Assembly (NCBI GenBank): GCA_017609465.1
Contig: JAFCDX010000006.1
Span: forward strand, 1-46,688
DNA from: Candidatus Woesearchaeota archaeon
GTDB taxonomy: Archaea; Nanobdellota; Nanobdellia; SCGC-AAA011-G17; JAFCDX01
Length of the DNA stretch: 46,688 nt
Reading direction: 5' to 3'
Below, one piece after another: positions 18,060 to 26,412 of the stretch. The notes beneath the pieces are model-generated. The model was given only the letters and a program-made list of their open reading frames with translations. It was not told where the DNA came from and did not search any database. The number at the start of each line of letters is the position of its first letter. Within the stretch, counting starts at the first letter, position 1. The position numbers and the translations under genes are program-made.

Positions 18060-19133
18060 ATGACAAAAGAGGCATTTAATCCATGGAGTTCTAAATCCAT
18101 AAAGAATTATGAGGCTGCATTTGATGAATTTGGATTAAAGAAAATAGATAATAAATTAAAACTAGACCATCATTTATTCAGGAGAAACATAATAATAGCT
18201 CACAGGGACTTTGACAAGGTATTTAATAGAATAAAAAACAAAAAGCCTTTCATACAGATGACCGGAATAGCTTCATCAGGAAAACTTCATTTTGGTCACA
18301 AATCAATAATAGACATGTTCACATTTTTCTCAAAATTCCAAAATTCAAGAAATTATTTTGCAATCTCTGACATAGACGCTTATTGCTCAAGAGAGAAATT
18401 CAAATCCTTTGAAGAAACAAAAGAGTATGCAATAGAAAATCTTGCTAATGTGTTGGCATTGGGCGTTAAAAAGAAATATGTTTATGTTCAGTCAAAAAAA
18501 GAAAGTAAGTATTACAGCTTTATCTTTGAATTGTCAAAGAAAATAACAAGAAAGTCCTTTGAAGCAACATACGGGCATATTGACTTGGGAAAAATACAAG
18601 CCAGTTTAATACAATACGGCGACATATTGCATCCACAATTAAAGGATTATGAAGGAAAAATGCCTTCGTTAACAGGTATTGCGCTTGATCAAGATCCTCA
18701 TGCAAAAATAACAAGGGACATTGCAAGAAAATTCAAGTTAGAATTGCCAAGTTTTATTTATTTACTTCATCAATCAGGATTAAAAGATTCTAAAATGAGT
18801 GCTTCAAAACCAGAAACAGCAATTTTCCTTGATGATTCCAATATAGAAATAAAGAAAAAGATACAACATGCATTTACTGGTGGAAGAGATACTGTAGAAG
18901 AGCAAAAAAGGCTTGGAGGAGATCCTGAAATATGCAAGATTCATGAGTTTTTATTATTTCATCATCTAAAAGACAAGTTCGTTAAGGAAATATATGACAG
19001 GTGCCGTTCCGGGAATTTATTATGCGGAGAATGTAAGCAGTTATGTACTGATTTTATAATAGATTTTCTTGAAAAACACAGGGAAAAAGTAAAGAAAAAC
19101 AGAAAAATAGCAGAGAAAATTATAAATAATTAA
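18060..19133 (+). CDS. trpS: tryptophanyl-tRNA synthetase (archaeal type)
   Basis: TGIASSGKLHFGHK (HIGH-like), KMSAS (KMSKS-like), LTGIALDQDPHAKITRDIA. Confidence 0.93.
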   Translation: MTKEAFNPWSSKSIKNYEAAFDEFGLKKIDNKLKLDHHLFRRNIIIAHRDFDKVFNRIKNKKPFIQMTGIASSGKLHFGHKSIIDMFTFFSKFQNSRNYFAISDIDAYCSREKFKSFEETKEYAIENLANVLALGVKKKYVYVQSKKESKYYSFIFELSKKITRKSFEATYGHIDLGKIQASLIQYGDILHPQLKDYEGKMPSLTGIALDQDPHAKITRDIARKFKLELPSFIYLLHQSGLKDSKMSASKPETAIFLDDSNIEIKKKIQHAFTGGRDTVEEQKRLGGDPEICKIHEFLLFHHLKDKFVKEIYDRCRSGNLLCGECKQLCTDFIIDFLEKHREKVKKNRKIAEKIINN

Positions 19134-19187
19134 TTATTGGTAGATAGTAACATTTAAATACTTATTCTAATACTCAAAAGTAGTAAA

Positions 19188-19979
19188 ATGATAGTTTCAG
19201 ACATATTTTTGAAAAAATTGAGAAGTGCATTCAATTTGAATATTTATGAAGCCAAAATATGGACAGCTTTATTGTCAAGAGGAGTGGCTTCTGCAAGTGA
19301 ATTGGCAGACATAGGAAATGTTCCAAGATCAAGAGCATATGACATTCTTGAGAGCCTTGAAAAGAAAGGTTTTGTAATAGTTAAATTGGGAAAACCAATA
19401 AAATACATAGGAATTAAGCCTGAAGAAGTATTTGAAAGAGAAAAAAAGAAAATAATGGAAAAAGCAAAGAATCAAGCAGAATCCCTGGAAAACATAAAAC
19501 AGACAAACTTATTCAAGGACCTCCAATTGCTATTCAATCAAGGCGTTGAACATATTGATGCCACAAACATATCAGGCTCATTAAAAGGACGTAACAATAT
19601 TTATGAACAAATATCATCAATGGTGAATAATTCAAAAAAAACCATTAACATAGCAACATCAGAAGAAGGCCTTATAAGAAAACATAATAAATTAAAAGAG
19701 GAAATCAAAAAAGCACACAAAAAGGGAGTTCAAATAAGAATAATCGCACCTGTAACAAATAAAAATAAAGATACTGTAAAAGAATTAAGCAAATACGCAA
19801 AGATAAAAAACCAGGATTTAAATGCAAGATTTGTAACTACAGATAAAGCAGAAGCTATTTTCATGACAAATGATGATAAAAATGTTCATGAAAGCTATGA
19901 CAATGCAATATGGATATCCTCACCTTTCTTCGTTAATACTCTTAATAATATGTTCAATGGAATGTGGGTTAAGAAATAA
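19188..19979 (+). CDS. TrmB-type transcriptional regulator
   Basis: LNIYEAKIWTALLSRGVASASELADIGNVPRSRAYDILESLEKKGFV winged helix + effector domain. Confidence 0.85.
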   Translation: MIVSDIFLKKLRSAFNLNIYEAKIWTALLSRGVASASELADIGNVPRSRAYDILESLEKKGFVIVKLGKPIKYIGIKPEEVFEREKKKIMEKAKNQAESLENIKQTNLFKDLQLLFNQGVEHIDATNISGSLKGRNNIYEQISSMVNNSKKTINIATSEEGLIRKHNKLKEEIKKAHKKGVQIRIIAPVTNKNKDTVKELSKYAKIKNQDLNARFVTTDKAEAIFMTNDDKNVHESYDNAIWISSPFFVNTLNNMFNGMWVKK

Positions 19980-20014
19980 AAAACTTTAAATAAACAAAAA
20001 GGAATAAATAAAAA

Positions 20015-20656
20015 ATGAAAAAAACAATATTATTCGGGGGTTTAATAGCTGTTTTGTTCTTATTGGCAGCATGCGGAGATACAACAGGAAATAGTGTTAA
20101 AGATACAGATACGATTCCTAGAGATGATTCTCAAGTGTCTACATGTGGAGATGGAGAATGTACTGAAGATGAAATGTGTGATGTAGATACTCTTAAAGTT
20201 GGCTGTATTGATGATTGCGGACCTTGTCCAACATCATTATATGCAAAAGGATTTGACTGTGCAACATCAAATTGTGTAGAAACAAGCGATAACCATTTTG
20301 ATATAACAGGAGAAGCAAGTGTTGAATTGGAAGTTGTTAACTTAGGTGGTGTATTGGCAAACACATTGGAAATAGATCATGTAAAATGCTATTCTGGAAA
20401 CACAAGAGTATTGGCAAGTTACGGAAAAGCAAATTACAAGGGGTACATATTCTACAATGAAGGTTTTAATGGTGACAATGAAGTTAGATTAGCATCACAT
20501 GGAAGCAAGAGAGACAGAGCAACATACACACTTACATTCCAAGAAGATGACTCTACACCAAAAGAAACACCATTCGAACTTAGATGTGTTCCAGAAATAA
20601 AAACACATAGTCCAATGATTGGTAAAGAACAAACAATCTATTTGAGCTTTAAATAA
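20015..20656 (+). CDS. Cys-rich lipoprotein
   Basis: Lipobox LLAAC; GDTTGNSVK as in 4809-5360; CGDGECTEDEMCD...CIDDCGPCP. Confidence 0.7.
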   Translation: MKKTILFGGLIAVLFLLAACGDTTGNSVKDTDTIPRDDSQVSTCGDGECTEDEMCDVDTLKVGCIDDCGPCPTSLYAKGFDCATSNCVETSDNHFDITGEASVELEVVNLGGVLANTLEIDHVKCYSGNTRVLASYGKANYKGYIFYNEGFNGDNEVRLASHGSKRDRATYTLTFQEDDSTPKETPFELRCVPEIKTHSPMIGKEQTIYLSFK

Positions 20657-20987
20657 GCTTTAACTTTTTTATTATTTTATCTATTTTTTCTTTTTTATCC
20701 GGACCTATTCCAAGACAAGTTATTGTTGGTTTCTTGAAATAAGTTTTTCCTGCGTCTTTTATCAATGCTGTTTTTAACCCAAGAGTTTTTGCTTTCATGT
20801 TATAATTTTTTAATTCATTAAGATCTTTCACTTTTAGAATAATTTTTGGCATTCCTTTATCAACCCATTCGGAAATCTTTCTCTTGTTTGATTTTAGAAC
20901 TGCTTCAACAGATGCATGCGCACATTGCACGGACAGCTTTCCCTTTGGAAGCCTTAGATCACCCCTAACAAGAATCGCCTGTTTCAT
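20649..20987 (-). CDS. pth2: peptidyl-tRNA hydrolase Pth2
   Basis: KQAILVRGDLRLPKGKLSVQCAHASVEA...TITCLGIGPDKKEKID. Confidence 0.93.
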   Translation of the reverse strand: MKQAILVRGDLRLPKGKLSVQCAHASVEAVLKSNKRKISEWVDKGMPKIILKVKDLNELKNYNMKAKTLGLKTALIKDAGKTYFKKPTITCLGIGPDKKEKIDKIIKKLKLI

Positions 20988-21042
20988 ATTATAACTATAA
21001 TTAATCTAATTATTAAATCTTTCTATTTAATAAAAAGAAAAA

Positions 21043-21438
21043 TTAAAAGAAAATCTCTTTTATAGCCCACACAAACAAAGCAATCCACAATAATAATATC
21101 AGCCAGTTTCTTTTTACTATCTTTTTATCCTTAAGCATCTTCTGTGCCAATGACAACACCTCTTTTGAATATGCTCCAAATGCCATTGCCATTAACAATG
21201 CTGTGAAAACCATTGCTGCAAGTATCTGCACAATTGTCAATGTTTGTATAAGATAATACAATACAAATAATGCCAATACAAAAGAAACTACTATCAAGGT
21301 CTTAGGTCTTTGATAAATTGGTTTTGCGACTTTTTCAAACCATATCTTTGGATCTACCAAAATAACAAGAACTTTCAATAGGCCTAAAGAGATAAAAACA
21401 AGGGCTATTATTTCTATAGCTGTTAATACCATTTTCAC
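21043..21438 (-). CDS. four-TM hypothetical membrane protein
   Basis: Hydrophobicity pattern; no recognised motif. Confidence 0.55.
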   Translation of the reverse strand: MKMVLTAIEIIALVFISLGLLKVLVILVDPKIWFEKVAKPIYQRPKTLIVVSFVLALFVLYYLIQTLTIVQILAAMVFTALLMAMAFGAYSKEVLSLAQKMLKDKKIVKRNWLILLLWIALFVWAIKEIFF

Positions 21439-21483
21439 CTCCTTTTATTAATATTTTAAAGAATTACAGGCTTATAAATATTA

Positions 21484-22134
21484 TTATTTGTTCTGACAAA
21501 CAAAAAAGCAATGGTCTTTCTGGAAAGGGTCCAATACTTTCTTATCTATTATTTTCAGCTTATCTTTTAGAGACATTTCAACATCCTTGTAGATATCTCT
21601 TGGATTTCTTGTAACATCAATGGATCTTGCTTTTATGGCAAGTAAAACATGACCTTTTTTTTTCAGGAATTTAAGATTCTTCAATAAAATATTGACCTGT
21701 TCTTTGTGTGCTATGTCCTGATAAATCACATTCACATTAGTTATTCTCTTTTCATATTCTTCTGGGTGAGAGGCATTCGCAAGTATTGGTATCATGTTTT
21801 TTCTTTTTTCACATATTAAATATAAATCTCTTACAACCCTTGGGGCAAAATCAACGCAAAATATCATTCCCCTTTCTATTATGTCTGATATGAAGCTTGC
21901 AGTATAACCGTGAGCCGCACCCAGATATAATATATCCTGATTTCTCTTCAAGGGCAATAAAGAGATGTTTTTTATTATTGCTGCCGCTAATTTAGATCTT
22001 CTTGGGTCAAATTCCCTATATCCGTTTTTTATTTGCTCATTAAAATAAGAAATATTGTCAAGAGATTTTGTATACAAGTATCTTTTCTTGTTTTTCTGAA
22101 TCTCATATATTCCTTTGTATTTTGTCTCTTTCAT
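21484..22134 (-). CDS. flpA: fibrillarin-like rRNA/tRNA 2'-O-methyltransferase
   Basis: FDPRRSKLAAAIIKN, ILYLGAAHGYTASFISDI, VDFAPRVVRDL, VNVIYQDIAHKEQ. Confidence 0.93.
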   Translation of the reverse strand: MKETKYKGIYEIQKNKKRYLYTKSLDNISYFNEQIKNGYREFDPRRSKLAAAIIKNISLLPLKRNQDILYLGAAHGYTASFISDIIERGMIFCVDFAPRVVRDLYLICEKRKNMIPILANASHPEEYEKRITNVNVIYQDIAHKEQVNILLKNLKFLKKKGHVLLAIKARSIDVTRNPRDIYKDVEMSLKDKLKIIDKKVLDPFQKDHCFFVCQNK

Positions 22135-22156
22135 AAGAAATAATTAAATTGTTGAT

Positions 22157-22570
22157 TTAAAAGCCTTCTGATTTTTTAAAGAATTCCTTCATATAATCTT
22201 TTAAATTCTTCCTATCTTCATAAAAAATAACCCTTTCAGATATACCATTTATTCTTTCTGCTTCTTTTCTCTTTTCCTCAGATAATTCTTCAGATGAGAA
22301 AAGAAAGATATATTTTGTATGACCTATAGCCTTTAATTCTCCAACTATGTTTTCAAGACAATCCTCTTTTAATAAGACAATATCTGCAATTAGGAAATCA
22401 TAAAATATCTTCCCGTTATTTTCAGGATTGTAAGATTTTTTAGATTTAATATATTCCAAAGCCATATCATAATTTTCTGCATAATTTAAATTACAATTAC
22501 TTGAACCATTTAAAAATTGAAATTCTTCTGTTGATATGCTTAAACCTTCATATCTTTTATCTGTATTCAT
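22157..22570 (-). CDS. hypothetical alpha/beta protein, weakly receiver-like
   Basis: ATG at 22570 downstream of the Nop5 stop; YDFLIADIVLLKEDCLENIVGELKAIGHTKYIFLFSSEEL. Confidence 0.5.
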   Translation of the reverse strand: MNTDKRYEGLSISTEEFQFLNGSSNCNLNYAENYDMALEYIKSKKSYNPENNGKIFYDFLIADIVLLKEDCLENIVGELKAIGHTKYIFLFSSEELSEEKRKEAERINGISERVIFYEDRKNLKDYMKEFFKKSEGF

Positions 22571-22601
22571 ACTCACTATATAATAACAAAAATATATAAA
22601 T

Positions 22602-23240
22602 TTATTTATTTTTGAAATAATCCTTCTTAACAGCAATAGATATTTTGGAAGCTAGTTGCCTTGCTGCTTTTCCCTTGTTCTCTGCTTTAGAGATTGACTC
22701 ATGATTGAATATAACACCGAATTTAGGAGCTTTTGCTTTTTTTATTAAATGCCTAAAGAGGGCTTTTTCAGCACCAAGAACCTGTATCTTTGAGGAAGGC
22801 ATTTCTGCCAGATTCTTTAATGATCCTCCAAGTTCGATTAATTTCGCCCCTATTATGTCTCCTGCGGTTTCAAGCAGATTAGGACATACTTCTTTCATCA
22901 TATTTTCCATATACCTTCTTTGGGATTCTTTCAGATTTTTCAATGAATTTATTTCATTCAATAATTCTGACATTGACTTCAAATCTCTTTTGCCTAATTT
23001 AACGCTTAGGGCTCCCTCATTAAACTTTTCAACTTCCTTCAAGAATAATTCTGAATCAGGTATCTTTGAATCTTTTATATTATAATAGCTATATCTTTCT
23101 CTTAAATTTGCTATTAATTTATTCATTGATGAATTTAATATATCTACAGTGTGGATTGTGTGAATTATTAAAGTATCCTTTCTAAATGAATTAATCAAAT
23201 CTTCCTTTGTCTCTTTCAGGTTTAATTCTCTAAGATTCAT
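22602..23240 (-). CDS. nop5: Nop5/Nop56/58 family C/D RNP core protein (short form)
   Basis: CPNLLETAGDIIGAKLIELGGSLKNLAEMPSSKIQVLGAEKALFRHL...FNHESIS..NKGKAARQLASKISIA; start 23240 fits the TATA at about 23265. Confidence 0.9.
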   Translation of the reverse strand: MNLRELNLKETKEDLINSFRKDTLIIHTIHTVDILNSSMNKLIANLRERYSYYNIKDSKIPDSELFLKEVEKFNEGALSVKLGKRDLKSMSELLNEINSLKNLKESQRRYMENMMKEVCPNLLETAGDIIGAKLIELGGSLKNLAEMPSSKIQVLGAEKALFRHLIKKAKAPKFGVIFNHESISKAENKGKAARQLASKISIAVKKDYFKNK

Positions 23241-23314
23241 GATAATTTTTATCATATAATGTTTTTAAATGTTTTGAGAGAAACCTTTTTAAATATCCTT
23301 AATTTAAATAATTC

Positions 23315-23788
23315 ATGGGCGAAACCGAATATGTGATAGATGGCCTTGAAGTAAAATATGAAGGTGTTTCTAATATAGAGGAATTTCATGAATTCGTGAG
23401 GAATATTTTGGAAAATCTAGGGTATAGCATTACTGAAAAATCCCACGAGGAAAGTACAAACAAGAAATTTGTTATTAAAGGCAAGGCAGAAAAACCTGTT
23501 GATGATTACACTAAGTTAAAAATTAAGATAGGAATAAATGCTTCTTATGAAAACGTTGAAGTTAAAAACAAAAGAATGCAGAAAGGGAATTTCAAGTTAA
23601 AATTAAAAGGTGTTATTGAAAGAGATTTTCAAGATAAGTGGTCATCACCAATTAAGAGATTTTTAAGAGGTATTTACGACAAGTTTATTTCTCTAGATGA
23701 AAAAGAAAACTATGAAGAAGAATTAAAAGAGGATATTTATACTGTAGCAGAAAAAGCAAAAAGGTTCTTTGGTATGCATAAATTGTAA
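23315..23788 (+). CDS. hypothetical protein
   Basis: Divergent from nop5 with TTTTTAAATATC promoter-like sequence upstream. Confidence 0.55.
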   Translation: MGETEYVIDGLEVKYEGVSNIEEFHEFVRNILENLGYSITEKSHEESTNKKFVIKGKAEKPVDDYTKLKIKIGINASYENVEVKNKRMQKGNFKLKLKGVIERDFQDKWSSPIKRFLRGIYDKFISLDEKENYEEELKEDIYTVAEKAKRFFGMHKL

Positions 23789-23808
23789 TTATATATAAGT
23801 AGTAACAA

Positions 23809-23827
23809 ATAGAAAGATTTAAATATA
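23809..23827 (+). promoter_or_regulatory. archaeal promoter ATAGAAAGATTTAAATATAG
   Basis: BRE/TATA-like motif about 25-30 nt upstream of 23850. Confidence 0.55.
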
Positions 23828-23849
23828 GATATTTCTTTTAAAGATTAAG

Positions 23850-24326
23850 ATGAAATCAGAAACTTTGCTTAAAATATTGTATTTTGTAACATCCCTTATT
23901 ATACTAGATGGTATAATTTTAATTGTTATGGGTTCAAACCTAGTTGTTATCTTAGGGATATTTTTTTCAATATTATTTACATTTTTAGTATCAATATTCA
24001 ACAGTGATCTTTTCACAAGAAAATCATTTTTATTCACGCAGAACACTTCAAGATCTGAATTTAATATGGAAGAATTTGAAAATATATTGCACAAAATAAA
24101 TCATGAAACAGAAAGATCATTAAAAGATGCTGAAGATGTGAAAAAACAGATTAATATATTAAGGAACAATGTTCAAGGAAAATTTGTTGGAAATATAAAA
24201 AGTCATAAATATCACACAAGAGAATGCAGGTTCAGCAAGAAAATGGATGATTCTCATAAAGTCTTGTTAAAAAACAAGCAAATAGCAAAGAGAAAAGGTT
24301 TTATGCCTGGAAGATGCATTAAATAA
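23850..24326 (+). CDS. membrane protein with C-terminal Ada-like metal-binding module
   Basis: Two TM helices; C-terminus FVGNIKSHKYHTRECRFSKKM...RKGFMPGRCIK resembles the Ada Zn-binding domain. Confidence 0.6.
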   Translation: MKSETLLKILYFVTSLIILDGIILIVMGSNLVVILGIFFSILFTFLVSIFNSDLFTRKSFLFTQNTSRSEFNMEEFENILHKINHETERSLKDAEDVKKQINILRNNVQGKFVGNIKSHKYHTRECRFSKKMDDSHKVLLKNKQIAKRKGFMPGRCIK

Positions 24327-24361
24327 AGTTTAAATACTATCTATTTCTAATGATTTTATGT

Positions 24362-24524
24362 GGGGGCATAGTTTAGTGGTAAAATACGAGGCTCCAGTAA
24401 TGGAGCGATGAGTCATAAAGACAATGATATAAACGAGGTAAGTCGCTCTGATGAAGTTACCTCGAGCTCAGGGAAGGTGTTAGAAAAAATCTGCATCTCT
24501 GCAATTCGATTCCCTGTGTCCCCA
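24362..24524 (+). tRNA. tRNA-Trp (CCA, 24394-24396) with two introns: 24398-24458 (37/38) and 24474-24504 (53/54)
   Basis: GGGGGCA/TGTCCCC acceptor, A73; anticodon stem CGAGG/CCTCG; T-stem CAGGG/CCCTG and loop TTCGATT only after removal of the second intron. Confidence 0.88.
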
Positions 24525-24578
24525 CTTTATAATAATTACAAATAATAAATTTTATAAATAAATTATTTTGTTCTTCTC

Positions 24579-24882
24579 ATGAAATTTCCAAGACCTTTAA
24601 AGACATATAGAAATTGGTATACAAAAAGGTAAATGAATATAAAAGCCATCTTCAAGAATTTTTTTATGAATTACAATCAAATGAAAACCTGTCTTTAAAG
24701 GAAAAAGAGGAATATATGGAAGAGGCAATAATAAATCCAATTTCAATATTATTTGGGGAGATTCTCATATTTCTTCTCTAGAAAAGAGAATAGAAGAAAA
24801 AGTCCAAAAGAAGACACCTAAATCCATAACATTAAGAGAATATTTGACACTATTGAACAATAGTAAAAAACGAAAGGTTTAA
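24579..24882 (+). pseudogene. double-frameshifted ~101-aa protein gene
   Basis: Adding one A in A5 (24623-24627) and one G in G4 (24755-24758) restores MKFPRPLKTYRNWYTKKVNEYKSHLQEFFYELQSNENLSLKEKEEYMEEAIINPISILFGGDSHISSLEKRIEEKVQKKTPKSITLREYLTLLNNSKKRKV. Confidence 0.6.
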
Positions 24883-24885
24883 ATA
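24871..24885 (+). promoter_or_regulatory. archaeal promoter CGAAAGGTTTAAATA
   Basis: BRE/TATA motif upstream of the 24924 gene. Confidence 0.6.
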
Positions 24886-24923
24886 CTAAATCATTACTAA
24901 ATAACTACTAAAAGGTAACTAAA

Positions 24924-26411
24924 ATGACATTAAAAAGCTTTTATGATAAATATAAAACAAGGGTTAAAACCGCAGCCGCTATAACTGCATTAGGTTTAGG
25001 ATTAGGATTCTCTGGAGCAAAATATTGTCCTACAGAAGTATATGCGACAGAAAAACCAAAAGAAAAAATAGAAAAAGCAAGACCTGGTTTAGTGAAGGAT
25101 TTCAACCCAAACATGTATGGAGGGGTATTGCATGACATACAAACAGACAATGATTATAGAAAAGTAAATTCTAATGTTCAATACCTTACAGATAAGAATA
25201 TTAAATTAATAGACAAAGACAAAAATGGAAAAGTTGATCATGTTTATCTTGGATTAAGAAAGGATTCTAATGCAACTGTATTGTTAAATACTCATGAGAA
25301 TCCAAACAGATTTTTTGAAGATGGAGAATATCATCTTGATGAAGGACCTTATAATGAAGCTATAAGATTATCTGCAAAAGAAGATGGAATATATAGTGTT
25401 CCTATACCAGAAAACACAAACCTTGGTAAAATATACTTGACAAATTTTGAGAAACAACCTTCAAAAGAAGATGGAAAATGGAATTTTGAATCAGTATATT
25501 TTGGAAAAGGACTCATTTTTTATCCAAATGGAAAACCGCAAATAGTGAAAGATGCTCAAAGAGATGGCAGAAAGGATATTACTAAATGTCCCTCTGCTAT
25601 CCCTCCCTTACCTCAAATAGAAAAAGAAGATGGAAAAGAAGATTCAAAAGAAAAATATCAAGTTCCAGATAAAAAAACACCTAAGAAAGAATTTGGTTGG
25701 GATGGTCTTGAAGAAAAAGTTGAAGAACAGGCTAAAAAAGAACATTATGGTGTAAAGTTGGATGACTTGGTTGATGTTTATGTTAAGTATCCAACAAGCA
25801 TTTATGGTTTAGACCATGAAAAGAATGATGTTGATTTTGAAAACAATGATTCACTTACTATAATACCATATACTAAAGTTAGATTTGTACCAAAAGAAGA
25901 TGATGTAAATATATATGTTGTAAAACATTCAAATGAAGGAGAAATTATTGCAAAAGGAAAAGAAAAGCCAAGAAAAAGCAAGTTTGACGGAAGAAAAATT
26001 GCAGTTGGTGGACCTTTCAATAAATTGGGTGAAGAAACCTTGATTGATAAATTAGAAAGTGATGATATAGTAAGATTTGGATATGATGGAATTAATGTAT
26101 TTGATTATTTCCCAAAATTGACAACTAAAAAAACAAAGAATGGATTCAATGTTCCTGAATTAACATGGGATTATGATGTTGACAAATCAGGAATTGTTTC
26201 AGATGTATATGATATTATAGTTGAGCATGAAGGGAAAAAATATAAGATAACATTTGATATAAGCAATGATCCAGAAGCTATATTCACAACAGGTGCAGTG
26301 GTAGGTAGTGCAGGAGCAAGTGCTTACTTTAACAGCCTTCCGGATAATGGACATGGATCAAAAGTAAATATTCCTGGAAAAAACGGAGGAGACCAAATAG
26401 CTCCAAACTAA
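24924..26411 (+). CDS. secreted hypothetical protein
   Basis: N-terminal export-like hydrophobic segment; no recognised domain. Confidence 0.6.
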   Translation: MTLKSFYDKYKTRVKTAAAITALGLGLGFSGAKYCPTEVYATEKPKEKIEKARPGLVKDFNPNMYGGVLHDIQTDNDYRKVNSNVQYLTDKNIKLIDKDKNGKVDHVYLGLRKDSNATVLLNTHENPNRFFEDGEYHLDEGPYNEAIRLSAKEDGIYSVPIPENTNLGKIYLTNFEKQPSKEDGKWNFESVYFGKGLIFYPNGKPQIVKDAQRDGRKDITKCPSAIPPLPQIEKEDGKEDSKEKYQVPDKKTPKKEFGWDGLEEKVEEQAKKEHYGVKLDDLVDVYVKYPTSIYGLDHEKNDVDFENNDSLTIIPYTKVRFVPKEDDVNIYVVKHSNEGEIIAKGKEKPRKSKFDGRKIAVGGPFNKLGEETLIDKLESDDIVRFGYDGINVFDYFPKLTTKKTKNGFNVPELTWDYDVDKSGIVSDVYDIIVEHEGKKYKITFDISNDPEAIFTTGAVVGSAGASAYFNSLPDNGHGSKVNIPGKNGGDQIAPN

Positions 26412-26412
26412 A

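Noticed and set aside
24398-24458. C/D box guide sRNA within the tRNA-Trp intron (GCGATGA as box C, CTGA as box D), as known in other archaea
   Set aside because: The boxes lie inside the inner helix of the BHB fold, D'/C' are poor, and the complementarity to the anticodon stem (CGAGGTAA/TTACCTCG) is not at the +5 distance from box D. Cannot be supported by eye.
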